From assembly GCA_019155185.1 (NCBI GenBank), contig CM032797.1, positions 13,998,881 to 14,062,880 of the forward strand: a stretch of 64,000 nt of DNA, in the 5' to 3' direction. The notes under the pieces were generated by a model that saw nothing but the letters and a program-made list of their open reading frames with translations, did no database searches and had not been told where the DNA came from. Positions within the stretch are counted from its first letter, which is position 1; every line of letters starts with the position of its first letter. The position numbers and the translations under genes were made by a program. The stretch comes from Beaufortia kweichowensis. Its lineage: Eukaryota; Chordata; Actinopteri; Cypriniformes; Gastromyzontidae. Below are positions 23,901-35,000 of this stretch, piece by piece.

Positions 23901-26811
23901 GGTTACTTTCTACAATAACATCGATAATATTAAATCAGACTCTAAATCTGACAAGTAGCCATGGACTGTACATGAATTAACTGGGTATGTTTAGTTTGCT
24001 TACTTTTACAAATTATGTTGTTGCTTATTAAAATTGTTTGCTTTTCTTTACTCAGTCCTAGTCCCAGGCCAAGAGCATCATCCAGTTCATCTCAGCCTGA
24101 GAGGGGCACTAGTCCTCTTATTTTAAACAGCACTCAGAGTCTTGAGGCCATGCCACACTTTGCCTTTCCTGAGGATGAAGGTAATAAATCTTTTTAATTA
24201 CATTAAACCAGTTTTGTGACATTCAAAGCGCAGCTAATTAATATGTAAATGTTCGATATGTTATCTTTTAGAAGGTCTTGTATCAAATCTTCAGCGGATC
24301 CGCCTGCGCAGCAACTCCACTGGAACTAGGCCCACTCATCGCAGGGACCACAGGGGGCCACGTCGCCTTGGGCTCCATCATGACACCCCTGAGAAAGCAA
24401 GACCCACATGCACATTCACATGCAAAGTCCCAAAGTCTGCATCTGTGTCTGGCCTTTCTCTCATCGTAACAGCAGGTACAGGGATGACGTATTTGTGCAG
24501 TTTATGTCTTATCATGTGATACCGTCACACTGATACCAAGTGAAATTCATGTGACTTAAACAAACAAGTAAAGTAGGTGATTCGAGAGGACAATGAACAG
24601 TGAGAACAGAGAACATATTGAGAAAGATTTTTCTTTAGAAACATTGTTTAATATAAATACATATTGATATATAAAATAACATTCCTTGATGTTTTTTTCA
24701 TCATTATACAGATGACATCCCTGGTGGTATCCAGACAAGCCCCATGTCCTCGCACTCCCTCTCATCCAACCCTTCATCTCGGGACTCTTCTCCCAACCGA
24801 GACCTCTCTCTCAGTGCTAGCAACCTTCGTCCTCCTGTGGTCATCCACAGCTCTGGAAGAAAGTACGGGTTTGCTCTCCGTGCCATTCGGGTCTACATGG
24901 GGGACACGGATGTGTACTCAGTGCAACACATGGTCTGGGTGAGTATTGTAAATGATCAGACAGTGTCTGAAAAAGCTTATAAAAAACAGTATTGCATGGT
25001 TCATTTGTTGGATATCCATAATTAGCCATAGAGGTAGAACATTGCACTAGCAATGCCAAGGTCATGGGATCATTTCCCAGGAAACGCTGGTAAACAACAC
25101 TGAATGCATTATGAGTCAGTTTGAGTATAAGGATTCACCAAATGCATAAATGTAATAAAAAAGTAATTTGTTGTTTTGACCTATTTATATATGACCCGTT
25201 TTGTTCTTTATCTAGAGCGTTGAGGATGGCAGCCCTGCTCATGAGGCTGGACTGAGGGCTGGTGACCTCATAACTCATGTGAATGGAGAGTCTATTCAGG
25301 GTCTGGTACACACTGATGTTGTGGAGCTTCTACTGAAAGTAAGAAAAATCACATATTAGTATACAGCTAAACCAGATGGGAATATATATGCTTGAGGATT
25401 TCTTTTCTATCTCATTTTTTGTAGAGTGGAAGTAAAGTGACCCTGCAGACAACCCCTCTTGAGAATACCTCCATTAAAACAGGGCCTGCCAGAAAGACCA
25501 GCTCAAAGGGGAAGATGGCACGACGCAGTAAAAAAAGCAAAAGGAAAGAGGGTCAAGACAGGTTAGAAGGATGTTTTGTGTATCTTTTTGAGCCTAAACA
25601 TGCTGTGAGCCACTGAGACCAACTCCATTAACTAACATTAACTTTTTTAGTAAACGCCGCAGCCTTATAAAAAAGCTGCCGAAACACAACCCAGGGATAC
25701 AGAACAGTCGCAGTTTCTCTGCGGGCTTGCAGCATTCGCCTAATGACAGTCTGTCGGATTCTCCAACACCAAGCCTGTCTCCTGGGCCTAACACACCGTG
25801 TAGAAGTCCAGCTCCAGATCTCTCGTGTGGTACGTACCATTTACATTTATTGTGTATATATATTGTTTATTGTCAGTTTATATCCAAAAATAGTATAGAA
25901 ATAAAAAAATTTTGGGTCTTTATTACATTTTTTTTAAGAAGAAGTGCAGCAGCTTATGCTGAAATTCATGAAATTCAAAGAATTAAAATTGAACTTAGTT
26001 TGTCTACTTTTGTACCCCAGACTCCAATTCTCCACAGAGTTCCTCGCCATGCTCAAGCTCTCCAAACTCACCAATTCCACAAAGTAGACCGAGTTCTCTT
26101 CACGTTTTGGGATCTAAGATTGGCCTTCGCTACAGCAAAACAGGCCGTTGCAAATCTGCCAATAGTATTCCTCCCTCTCCCCTCGCCTGCAACCCCTCTT
26201 CACAGCCTCTGTCTCCACAGTGTTCTCCATCATCCCTTACTGGGATTTCTAAAAGCCTCCACTCATACCATAACAAGATGATGTCCCCACCGACCATTGT
26301 TAGACAGACGGTGTGTCCCCGCAGTTCAGAATCCCCACGTTCGCCACTGCTGAACAGGGTTCAGTCATCCGAGAGGCTCTCCGGTGCCCAGTATGGAGAC
26401 AAAAAGGCCTTCTCCTCTCCAAAGCACACTGTAGATGTTGCCCAGGGTGAGACTGAAGAACTTGAGTCACAGATGAGTGACATCGCCTCAGGTTTTGTTT
26501 GTGTCGGTGACCATGCCAGACAAGGGCCGTATCTGTCTGGTCAGCGAGTGAGGGACACGGAGGTGGTGGTTATGAGGAAGCTAAACTTATCAGAGAGACG
26601 AGATTCATTTAAAAAGCAGGAAGCCGTTCAGGAGGTCAGCTTTGATGACTCTGATGATGTCATGATATCCACGCCAGTTTCGTCTCATCCTCGTTTCAAA
26701 GCAGCTTGGATCAGTGCAACACAGACTGAGGGAATCACTGAGACTTCAGAGAAAACCAGTGTGCTTGGAACCAAGCTAAAGGAGAAGAGGGATAAAGAGG
26801 AAGGGTGTTAG
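11220..26811 (+). CDS. mast3: microtubule-associated serine/threonine-protein kinase 3
   Basis: Coding exons: 11220-11258, 13233-13264, 14946-15022, 15277-15346, 17039-17114, 17998-18152, 18565-18640, 18826-19035, 20303-20404, 20575-20707, 20823-20887, 20982-21067, 21201-21409, 21497-21635, 21720-21852, 22502-22667, 22934-23035, 23147-23269, 23350-23453, 23586-23761, 24056-24180, 24272-24475, 24712-24938, 25216-25338, 25425-25561, 25651-25829, 26021-26811. All phases agree; they sum to 1352 residues (human about 1309). Start MDEPNILRRRGLQ-KELSLPRRG, then a MAST-specific helical region (DUF1908, about 60-345). The AGC-type kinase domain (about 358-635) has lysine in RFAMKK, catalytic HRDLKPDN and DFG, APE as IAPEV, then an AGC C-terminal tail (SYFDTRS). 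A PDZ domain lies at about 911-1000 (KYGFALRAIRVYMG). The serine-rich tail contains SERRDSFKKQEAVQEVSFD, diagnostic of MAST3 within MAST1-4. Position next to pik3r2 agrees. MAST kinases bind microtubules and PTEN. Confidence 0.95.
13480..13974 (+). promoter_or_regulatory. mast3: putative second mast3 promoter and 5' UTR
   Basis: CpG-containing DNA (GGGGGCGGG near 13513, ACGCGCGAG near 13673, several CG-bearing stretches to 13930) stands out from the AT-rich flanks and leads into the ATG at 13975. No TATA box is evident, as is usual for CpG promoters. Confidence 0.45.
13975..14057 (+). CDS. mast3: mast3 alternative first coding exon
   Basis: ATG at 13975 opens MSDRNYWTVCPSYKSQFVSG and continues to a GTAATG donor at 14058, ending in phase 2 after 83 nt. 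The exon at 13233-13264 of the other transcript also ends in phase 2, so both can splice to the exon at 14946 without a frame change. The upstream 500 bp is GC- and CpG-richer than its surroundings, which suits a second promoter. The protein would be 1356 residues. The exon is supported by frame, splice site and context, not by recognised homology. Confidence 0.6.
14577..14760. repeat. MITE-like repeat in mast3 intron
   Basis: AACCATGGTTTTATTACAGT and later ACTATGGTTACAACAG and AACCATAATT match the CCATGG-type dispersed repeat also seen at 10656 and 48484. Confidence 0.4.
17915..17988. repeat. (TC)37 microsatellite
   Basis: An uninterrupted run of TC dinucleotides, 74 bp long. It ends 9 bp before the AG acceptor of the mast3 exon at 17998, so it forms that exon's polypyrimidine tract. 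Translated frames through it give the meaningless SLSLSL. Confidence 0.97.
19733..20060. repeat. degenerate fold-back DNA element in mast3 intron
   Basis: The right end TTCACTTTTGGGTGAATTATTTCTT and the left AAAGGAATAC resemble the termini of the TTAAAGGGATAGTTCACCC family found intact at 21911-22195. The interior is too diverged to align by eye. Confidence 0.35.
21911..22195. mobile_element. non-autonomous fold-back DNA transposon (MITE) in mast3 intron
   Basis: The left terminus TTAAAGAGATAGTTCACCCA is the inverse of the right terminus (TTAAAGGGATAGTTTACCCA when reverse-complemented). The interior arms also pair: AACGCTGGTTACCGGCACCC at left against GGGTGCCAGTAACCAGCATT at right. The whole 285 bp therefore folds into one long hairpin. 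There is no coding capacity. This family, with CTCACCCTCATGTCAT near its end, is abundant in cyprinid genomes. Confidence 0.85.
25031..25162. repeat. tRNA-derived SINE fragment in mast3 intron
   Basis: Contains a degenerate B-box-like stretch (AGGTCATGGGATCATTTCCC) and the typical tail of fish SINEs, here TATAAGGATTCACCAAATGC followed by ATAAATGTAATAAA. The original family tail is approximately AAAGCGTCTGCCAAATGCATAAATG. It is clearly an old copy. Confidence 0.6.
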
Positions 26812-28060
26812 CCTTAGATAAGTCCAGAAAACTGTGAGATGAACAGGTGCTTCCATAATAACATAATCAGAGAAAAGACAGGGGTAGGACAGAGGTTTTG
26901 CTTTAGCATTACATATTTGTAAGTAGAATTAATTCATCTGTCAAAAAGGTCTTTTCTAAGAAGTCCTTTTGACTTTTATGAATTTAAATGGTAATACAAG
27001 GAACTTTTATAGAAAAAGTTATTTATTACATTGAAGGTAGCTTGTTTTGTGAGGCAGTAATAGAAAATGATCCTATTGTATGACCTCTCTAAGTATTTGC
27101 ACATATGTGGCCCTGCTGAGGTCATTCTCATAATTTTCCATAAATATCACTAAGTTTAATGTGACTCTGCCAATAATGTCCAGGTGGTCATTAACTTTTT
27201 TGTTGACATTGCGACATTTTGTCAGGGATCTTTTTGTTTTATTTCATCAACACAAGATTAGTTAAATTGAATGTACAAAAAAATCTCGCATTCACTCTTC
27301 TCATCTCTCAGTACCAAAAAATTCCTGGTAAGAAGCCATTGGGCCAGTGTTGGCGTTTTAGTGTATCATGTTTACTAGAGCAAAATTGTTCTCATTACTT
27401 GAAAGAACAAAATGGCTTATGAAATTTAATTTGGTAATTTTCTTTGTAATGCTTTTGAACCGGTATATATCTTGCAGTGTTGTACAACTAAATTCATTTT
27501 ATTTCTATGTAGTCTTTAACACATTTAAACAAATGGTGGTATTATGTCTTTCAGTGTTTAATGGTCTAAGTTGCGTGAAAGGACATTTTCACAACAGCTG
27601 TGTGGCTGCGTGTTTGTGACCACCCTTTATACATGTCATATTCCTCTGCATGATAACCTAATGCAATGTAAACAATTGCTTGTTTGGTTATACAGAATTT
27701 ATGGAAATGACTCTGTTGTGTGTAAAGTAGTTTTCCATGTAATTATTTGCTTTTATTAGATTTCTGATTCATTAATCCAAACAAAAAAAAAGTTCAGACA
27801 TCTGTGTAGTTTAACTTGCACTCCCAGTCTGACTTCTGTTCTTCTAGAATAGTGTACAACTATTTCCTCATTCACAGTTCACACGCTACCTTTCATTTTT
27901 GTATACGGTACTGTGGTGGTTGTTTTTCAAGTTGTATGTGTAATACATTTTTCAAGGGCAGCGTTGCAGGTGGATTTTCTTATACAGGCTGCATTCAAGA
28001 AATCCTAGACTGACTAAATACACTCTGAACTGTTTGTAAAGATGATTAAATGATTAAAAA
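26812..28060 (+). other. mast3: mast3 3' UTR
   Basis: No stop-free exon or family match follows the mast3 stop. Two ATTAAA variant polyadenylation signals sit at 28045-28050 and 28053-28058, followed by T-rich DNA, so a 3' UTR of about 1.25 kb is likely. The open frames here (27219 to 28013) are AT-rich noise. Confidence 0.5.
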
Positions 28061-28429
28061 AACAAGTTTATTTAATTGCTAGTAACGATTTTGCTTTTGG
28101 TTTTAGGACTTACTGTGACTGTTTGTTTTTACTCAAATGTCAGTTTCATTGAGAAGTGTTTGAGAAGTCAATTCCAGTACCAGAATTACTGGCAGATCAC
28201 AAATAGATGTATTTGGATGTAACTTCCTGCAAAGTTGACATGTTTTACATTGTTAAGTTTACAGATCATATCAGTAGGGCACTGGTAGAGAGCTGCTTAT
28301 TAAAACAGTCATTTTGTTTAAAACCGTTTAAAAACCGATTCTTTAATGTTCATTTTCGATGTGTTACCTTGGACACTAATATTTTCTTTCTTATTTAAGA
28401 TTTTTAGCACCAGTATGTGTGCTCGTTTT

Positions 28430-28766
28430 TGGTGGCTATAACATTCTGCATAGCAGGATGGCGCAATAGCGAGCACAAAAATCCTATTACTGAACCGAGA
28501 TTTACTCTTTCGGGTGTTTTCGGCTCATTCCGCTGTTTTCCGTCCCGATTTCACTAGTTCTCACGCAGTCCTGCCCGCTCTGTGCTGTGCTGGAAAATGG
28601 CAGTTCGGCAAGTTGGAAAGATTTGTGCGGAATGAAAAGGAAAAAGAAAGCAGTGCTGTACTCTAACGAGCGAGCAGATCGGGATTAAAGAAGGTCAGAC
28701 GAGTGTTAAGACTGCATATTTCCATCGAAAGAAAATCGCCAAATTCTGAGAGACGACTCGCCGCTG
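28430..28766 (+). other. pik3r2: pik3r2 promoter region and untranslated exon 1
   Basis: A CpG-rich island in AT-rich surroundings ends in a strong donor (CCGCTG|GTAAGT at 28767). The only ATGs in it open very short frames, so it is read as a non-coding first exon. Its partner is the acceptor CCTACAG at 31645, which leads into the exon carrying the pik3r2 start codon. The transcription start is not resolvable; the exon probably begins after about 28500. Confidence 0.55.
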
Positions 28767-31645
28767 GTAAGTTTTCCCAAGTTTTGCACATTACTGTACT
28801 CCACGATACTGGATGGCTAGCTAGCACTCTCCGGACGAGGGGAAATGGTGGAAAAGACGAGAAGCGTGCGAGCACGACATAAAATATATATACATGTGTA
28901 TTTCTAACTATTAAAGCAACGTTTTATCTCGAAAATGCCAAATTTACAGAGCGACAATTTTATGGGAACCGTTTGCTTGATGCACAAGCTATTCGCCTGG
29001 ACTGATCAGGGATCAGGGCAGCAGATACGCAGCTAACAGCTTGCGTGAGTCGCACGAGCACTTTCACAGGACTTCCATGGCAACCATCGAACTTTTCGGA
29101 TCGTATTTAAACGGTTCTGATTCGAATTCTAGCGTTGCGAAGTGACTGTTTATATTCGAGGCCTGTGTTAAATAACGCCTCGCTATTGTGTCTGTGTATC
29201 TGCGGTTATTTAACTTCTTAAAGCGCTTTAAATCACGTCATTTCTTAAACTAGTATTTAAATTACTCACTAATTACAGTGTGTAAAAAGTATTTGCATTA
29301 CTCATTACTAACTATGAGCATGTGGACAACAGAAATAAAACTCTTCAATCTTTACATTTATTAAGATAAACTTTTATCAGTACATATATTTTTAAATGAA
29401 TTTAAGCAAAATGAGATCATTTCACACACATGTACACATTTCTAACGCATCATTACGCAAACAAAGTTTTAAGTATTGCGTGTTGTTTTATACAGAACTG
29501 TTAAAATACAGTATGTAATGCAAATTCATCATTAGTATCTGTAATTAAATGACCTAAAAATAAAGGGTAATCCCTTACTTTAATTTTTTAGGGGGAAAGT
29601 AATTTAATCACAGCAATAAATTACTTCAGTAATCTATTACACACAACACTGACTGCCAGTAACTTTAATGCCAAAAATTGAGTTGGCGTAGAGAAATAAG
29701 TTACCTTGGAGAAACTGTTAAAATGTCAGATGGCTGTAAAGTGCTGTTTTGTATATATGGTGTTTGTGTTTTGTGCATTATTCAAAAACATTGTCGATAT
29801 TTCAAGCATTGCATGCCATGTTCCAGAGGGCATTTTTCTGTATGCAGTTTTTAGTGCTGCACAGCACAAGCTTTTAAAGGACGTATTGTTTGCAGAACAT
29901 TATCTGTCACCAGACTCATTGGCATTAGTCAAGGTACTTTAGCCAATAAAAAACGTACATAAGCTTTCTGTATCCAGGCAGTCTTATCGTTTTTCTTATC
30001 AATACTCATATGCAAAATACTGTCCTGGTTTCTTTAATCTTGGATGGTCGTGTGGATAGATTAAGCTCCTACCTCGATAGCCCCAGGCTGAAGACATTAA
30101 AGAATCCTGATCCAGTTTCCTCAGCTGAACTCTTAACAGCAACGAAGTCCTTTGCTTTTACTTGCCTGTCACAAATTATTCAAGTAATGTTTTTCATTTA
30201 GCCTCATCTAATAAATGCCACTGTTCTGATTCTGCCTTACTGAGAATTCTTGCATCTTGTCTCCTGTTTAAAATGCTAAACAGGATTTAAAAGAGTCTTT
30301 TGTATTCCTAAGCTAAATTATAATAAAATTGTAGTTGTCCATTTACATCAAATAGTGGTTTGGCTTTTGATCACTGCCTAGATACATTTTCTAATATTAG
30401 AACGTTTGCTTGATTTGCTCCAGCTTCTCTGGTGATTCTTGAGCACATGGCCATATGCTGCCCAATAGGAATCCAGGGTTACCTTTTCCCTTCTGTAGCA
30501 ACAGTGAGTTTCCTGCCTCCATTCATTAATTATTTTGTGGTCTGCCTTGGTCGCTGTGTTTAGCAAACTGCTCTGTTTAAACTCAGTAAAGGGGAGGACG
30601 GGATGCCTGGAAAGAATATGAATTTATCAGCTGCTGTCCTGCAGCGTTAAGCCATTTACTAGACTGTAACGATGCAGATTTCTCTCATCAGAAGTTTTAG
30701 CACTCAGACTCAGAATGGACTTTTCTTTTTTCTGAATGAACTACGTCATAAAACAGAGGCAGCATTACATTAAGTATCTTAACTATAATAATGAAAAAGC
30801 GAAAACGGTTATGACGTACTTTTTTTTTGGAGGGGGTGTTTCGGTGGTGTGAGGATTGCGGGCTGTGGTTGGGTATGTCAGTGCCACGTGTCTGTGCTGC
30901 CACCTCTTTTCTCCACACAGAGGATGTCGGACTGAGATCATAGTGCGCCTGGTCAGTTAAAAAGTGGGGTGAGTGTTGCCCTGTAATGCCGGTTTCTGTT
31001 TTCAGACATATTGGTATGCTGTAATTTATTGTAATCTGTACAAAGTATTGGCAAGTTTTGTGAAAATGGCACTTTATTGGTAAACGAGCATATGCCCTAG
31101 GTTCGAAGGTGCGTATGCGCATGAATAAAAGTCATAGGTTTTGCTGTTCCGTAATGCAATCCGTAATGATGCATATTGAAAAGTATGTCTAAACAAAAAA
31201 AACAAAATTTACTGTGTTCTTTGAAGCATGAATTTTCATGGATTCTCTGAAAAGTATGGATTACTAACTGCAATGTTTGCGCAATTGCGCTCTGCGCCCA
31301 TTCTGCCCTATTTGTACAAAAACACCCCTTTTGACTGACAACATCTTTATTAAATAAAGGTCTGCAGGTATCTTTTTAATATTTGCTAAAATTGCTACAC
31401 AAATGAAAGTGTTACTGCAAGATAAGCACTCTAGCTTGTTTGTTGTTTCAGTTTGCTTTAGTATTATGGTGCTTATAAATGCATTTGGTCATATATCAAT
31501 GCCTGTAATGACTGTGCCCACCATATGATGCATGTATGAGATGCATCATAATTTGGTTGGGTTGTCATTTTTGCTTTACTTTTTTTATTTTAAAAAGAAA
31601 CCCTTTTAGTAGAAGATTTTAACCCTACTGTCTTTTTTCCTACAG
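28767..31645 (+). other. pik3r2: pik3r2 intron 1
   Basis: No coding exon seen. The part 29250-29660 has the look of a dispersed element: its right end TTACACACAACACTGACTG resembles the common cyprinid repeat end TTAC-CCAACACTGG. Segments near 30395-30660 and 30830-30930 are GC-richer and less repetitive than the rest (see findings). Confidence 0.45.
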
Positions 31646-32064
31646 TCATCACATTACAGTGGGAGGAACATTTTGAAAGGGAATGTTGAGCGACCTGCTG
31701 CCAGACGACACCAACCAGTTCGGCAAAAGGAATTGTGATCTTATTTAAGCTCAATATTTTATTTGTCGTCCTGTTCCTGAACGAGCATGCTGCCGACTCA
31801 TTCCCTCTGTTCCATCATTTGGTTGAACCGTGGGTTCAAGTTAAGAAAAATTCCTTGTTTGGCTAACACCGGTCAGGTCTAAGCTGCAACGCAAGGCTTG
31901 CCACTGCACAGGCCCACTCTGTTGGACATGCTTATAAATTGCAGTCAATAGTCCTTAGCCTTTAACAAAACGTCCCTCTGTCCAACATCACCCACGCCCT
32001 CTCGAAGTTTCATCCCAAGTCCAACGCTCATCTGCCTGGGGTGATTTTTTTTTCTTCTCTGAAA

Positions 32065-35000
32065 ATGGCTGCCGATGGCTTCCAGTACAGATCTCTGTAT
32101 GCCTACAGTAAGGACTGGGAGGATGATATTGACCTTGAACCTGGTGATATTCTGACCGTCGAGAAGGCGTCTTTGCTGTCACTGGGCGTCAAAGAGGGTG
32201 ACGAGCAGCACCCAGAACGTATTGGCTGGATATTGGGTTTTAATGAGCGAACCAAACAGAGGGGAGACTTTCCAGGGTCGTACGTGCAGTATATTGGAAC
32301 TGTGAAAATGTCCGTGTCGTCCTGCCAGCCTCGTTCTCAGAGACCACTTCCTGCTGTTCCCAGACCTGAGCCAGCAGCCTCAGCACAGGGTAAGACTCCA
32401 AAAACCTTTCTAAAACAGGTCAAACCTTTTCAAAACTCTGTCACATCTGTGGATTTGTAGTTGTTTTATTTAAATATATAATACAGTGTATTTAGGTTGC
32501 CATGTTTTTTTTTTTAACGAAATACTTGCCATTAAACATTTTATTGTTAATTAATTGTTTATCATTTTACAATTTATTGTGAATTTAATTCTGTACAGAT
32601 TTACAGATTGCAAAGCAGCTAAGAGACCTATTTGATTACAACAAACAAATAAATCAAAACAATTAATTTTATTCAATTAAATTAAAATTTCACCTATGAC
32701 CATGCTTCACCAGTTTCAAGAAAAACTTGATTCATTATTAACTGGGTTATGCATGTTGAATCAGTCTTCAGATCATAAATAGAAATTTGTAAATGTAAAT
32801 TTGTAGATTTTCCACCATTCATTTAAAATAGAGATCTTTGCTTGTGCTGTAGATAAAGTCTGTTGCAAAAGTCACAATATGTTGACCTTTCCAGACATTA
32901 GTTGTTTCGTGCTGCTTCTCTTTTGTCTTCAAGGTCATCTAACTCACCCTCTATGTAGATCCAACCCTTTACCCTCTCAGGATATCTTATATCTCCTTCT
33001 TCAAACCAGTTTTGCTTGTGTATTTCTCTGGTAGTCTCCCCTCCCTCTCCCTTTATGCCCTCAGGAAACAGTAAATTATAGTATGTTTAGAGGCCTGGCA
33101 GTTCACCAGGCCAATCTGGAGAATGGAATTATGTATCAGGTAGAGCTTTCAGCTTCATCTGCACATTCCCCTTTCATCAGGTGATTTTCACTTCAATGTC
33201 TTCTTTGTGTCCCCTTTTAGCACAGTTAAAACTCTCCACCACGCCAGTGCACATAAAAACGTTTATTGACATATTAAGTTATTTAAGTTGTATTAATGTG
33301 TGATGCACAAAAAGTGCAAGCCAATATTCTTAAATTTGATTCTAAAGGAACACATGTATCACAAAAAAGTTAATGTACTAAGATTCAGTGTTTACATGTA
33401 AGTGATGTGTAGTGTTGCTATAGTTCATCCACAAAAGCAGTAAGCTGCTTCTAGAAACTAGTTTAAGTTTGCTAACCTTTGCATTTTACACTGTCTTTTC
33501 CTATAGAGATTTGACCTACATGCCTACACCATTTGCCTGCTGCTTAAAATGCATTTGCATGAAGATGGAACTTTGAAAAAAGATCAGCATAGAACTGCTG
33601 TAGTGTTAAGAATATAGAAATGTACATTATACGTCTTTTTCAAAACATGAATTATACACATTTGTTTCTGGCTGTTAAGCTGCATTTACTTAAATGATTT
33701 CTTCTTTTCTCAACTTAAAGAACCCAACTGTTTGCATAAAATCTATTCCTACTCCTCAGAATTGCAAGAATTATTAATTTTACTACTACATTATTTATAG
33801 TTTGTTTTAATAAATATCTTTACAGCTAAAATCTTCCTAACAAGTGGGAAGTGCACCTAGGTATTAATCATAAGCTGTTTCAGCATTTTTAATAATAACT
33901 ACATTCAGTTAATGTGTTATATGTAGTCTGACTGCAACCAGCTTTTTCTGTTTGTAATGTAATCATAATGAAATCTGCACAATGTTAAGCATGTTGAAAG
34001 TTTCTTGTGTAAGACGGCATTATTGACAGGCTGTGGCAGTGCATCTCATCATGGCATTGCATGCCAAGAACAATAGACCTGAATAGATGTGATGTACATA
34101 CTACAGAATGAGAAATATATCAAGCTGAGAGAATACAATCAAACATGGTTGATAGGTGGTCCTTTCTCACAAATATAGAATTGGGACATCTGTTTATTCC
34201 AGTGATTTAGCAGTCAAAACTGGATTTGAAACAGGATTCTGTAATGACTTGACATTTTGAGATTTTTTTATAGCAAATATTTAATTAATGCAGAAAAATA
34301 GGCTACGACTGTTTTATTGTTTATAGCAGTACCAGGTTATGCTTAAAAAGATATCTCTCTCAGGTATTTTTCATACTTCGTGGTGAAACTTACTGCTTGA
34401 CTTTACAGAGTAGATTATTCAACACTTGACAGGAAGCATTTGACACCTGGTATGTAGATCAAATGTGTAAAGATAGATCGTGAGGTGCATTTTTTGTGTT
34501 TCAAAGATAAAACATAAGAAGTTTTCATTGAGGATCGCTTTAAACCCTAAATAACCCAGAAATATGTATTAAACAGCTCAAAGACGCTTGCATATCTACA
34601 TTCAGAAACCTTTCAGTTTTCCCTCCTGTGGTTCACCGGCCTACAAAACTTCTAACTTAAGGCACACTGCTTGTTCGAGACACACCCTTAAAAAATGTAC
34701 TTTGATTAAACTGTTTGAAAAAAAGAGGAAATAGCCATCCTCAAGTCTATCAAATGTCTACAAACTAAACATGATACCTACCGTCAGTGTTCTTGATGAC
34801 ACTTTAAGGCCTGGATCTAGTAATTGATTTGTATCACTTTTCATTTAGCTGGAGTTGTTGACAGCACACTATTTGTAATATTTTATATGCGAAAAGCCTT
34901 TGCAAAAAAGGCTAATATAAATGTCCACATGTCAGTATATTCATTAAGAGTAAAAAATCTGCTCTATATTGCATATGTTGCAGTTTTTATTATATATTTA

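Noticed and set aside
25727..26281. 184-codon frame running through a mast3 intron
   Set aside because: It joins part of exon 25651-25829 with the intron and then the wrong frame of the last exon; the mast3 splice solution explains it better.
30697..31122. 141-codon minus-strand frame in pik3r2 intron 1
   Set aside because: No recognisable domain and no splice or promoter context; composition like the surrounding intron.
33092..33112. 7-bp perfect hairpin GGCCTGG/CCAGGCC
   Set aside because: Too short to be a microRNA precursor or other RNA gene; such hairpins occur by chance in 64 kb.
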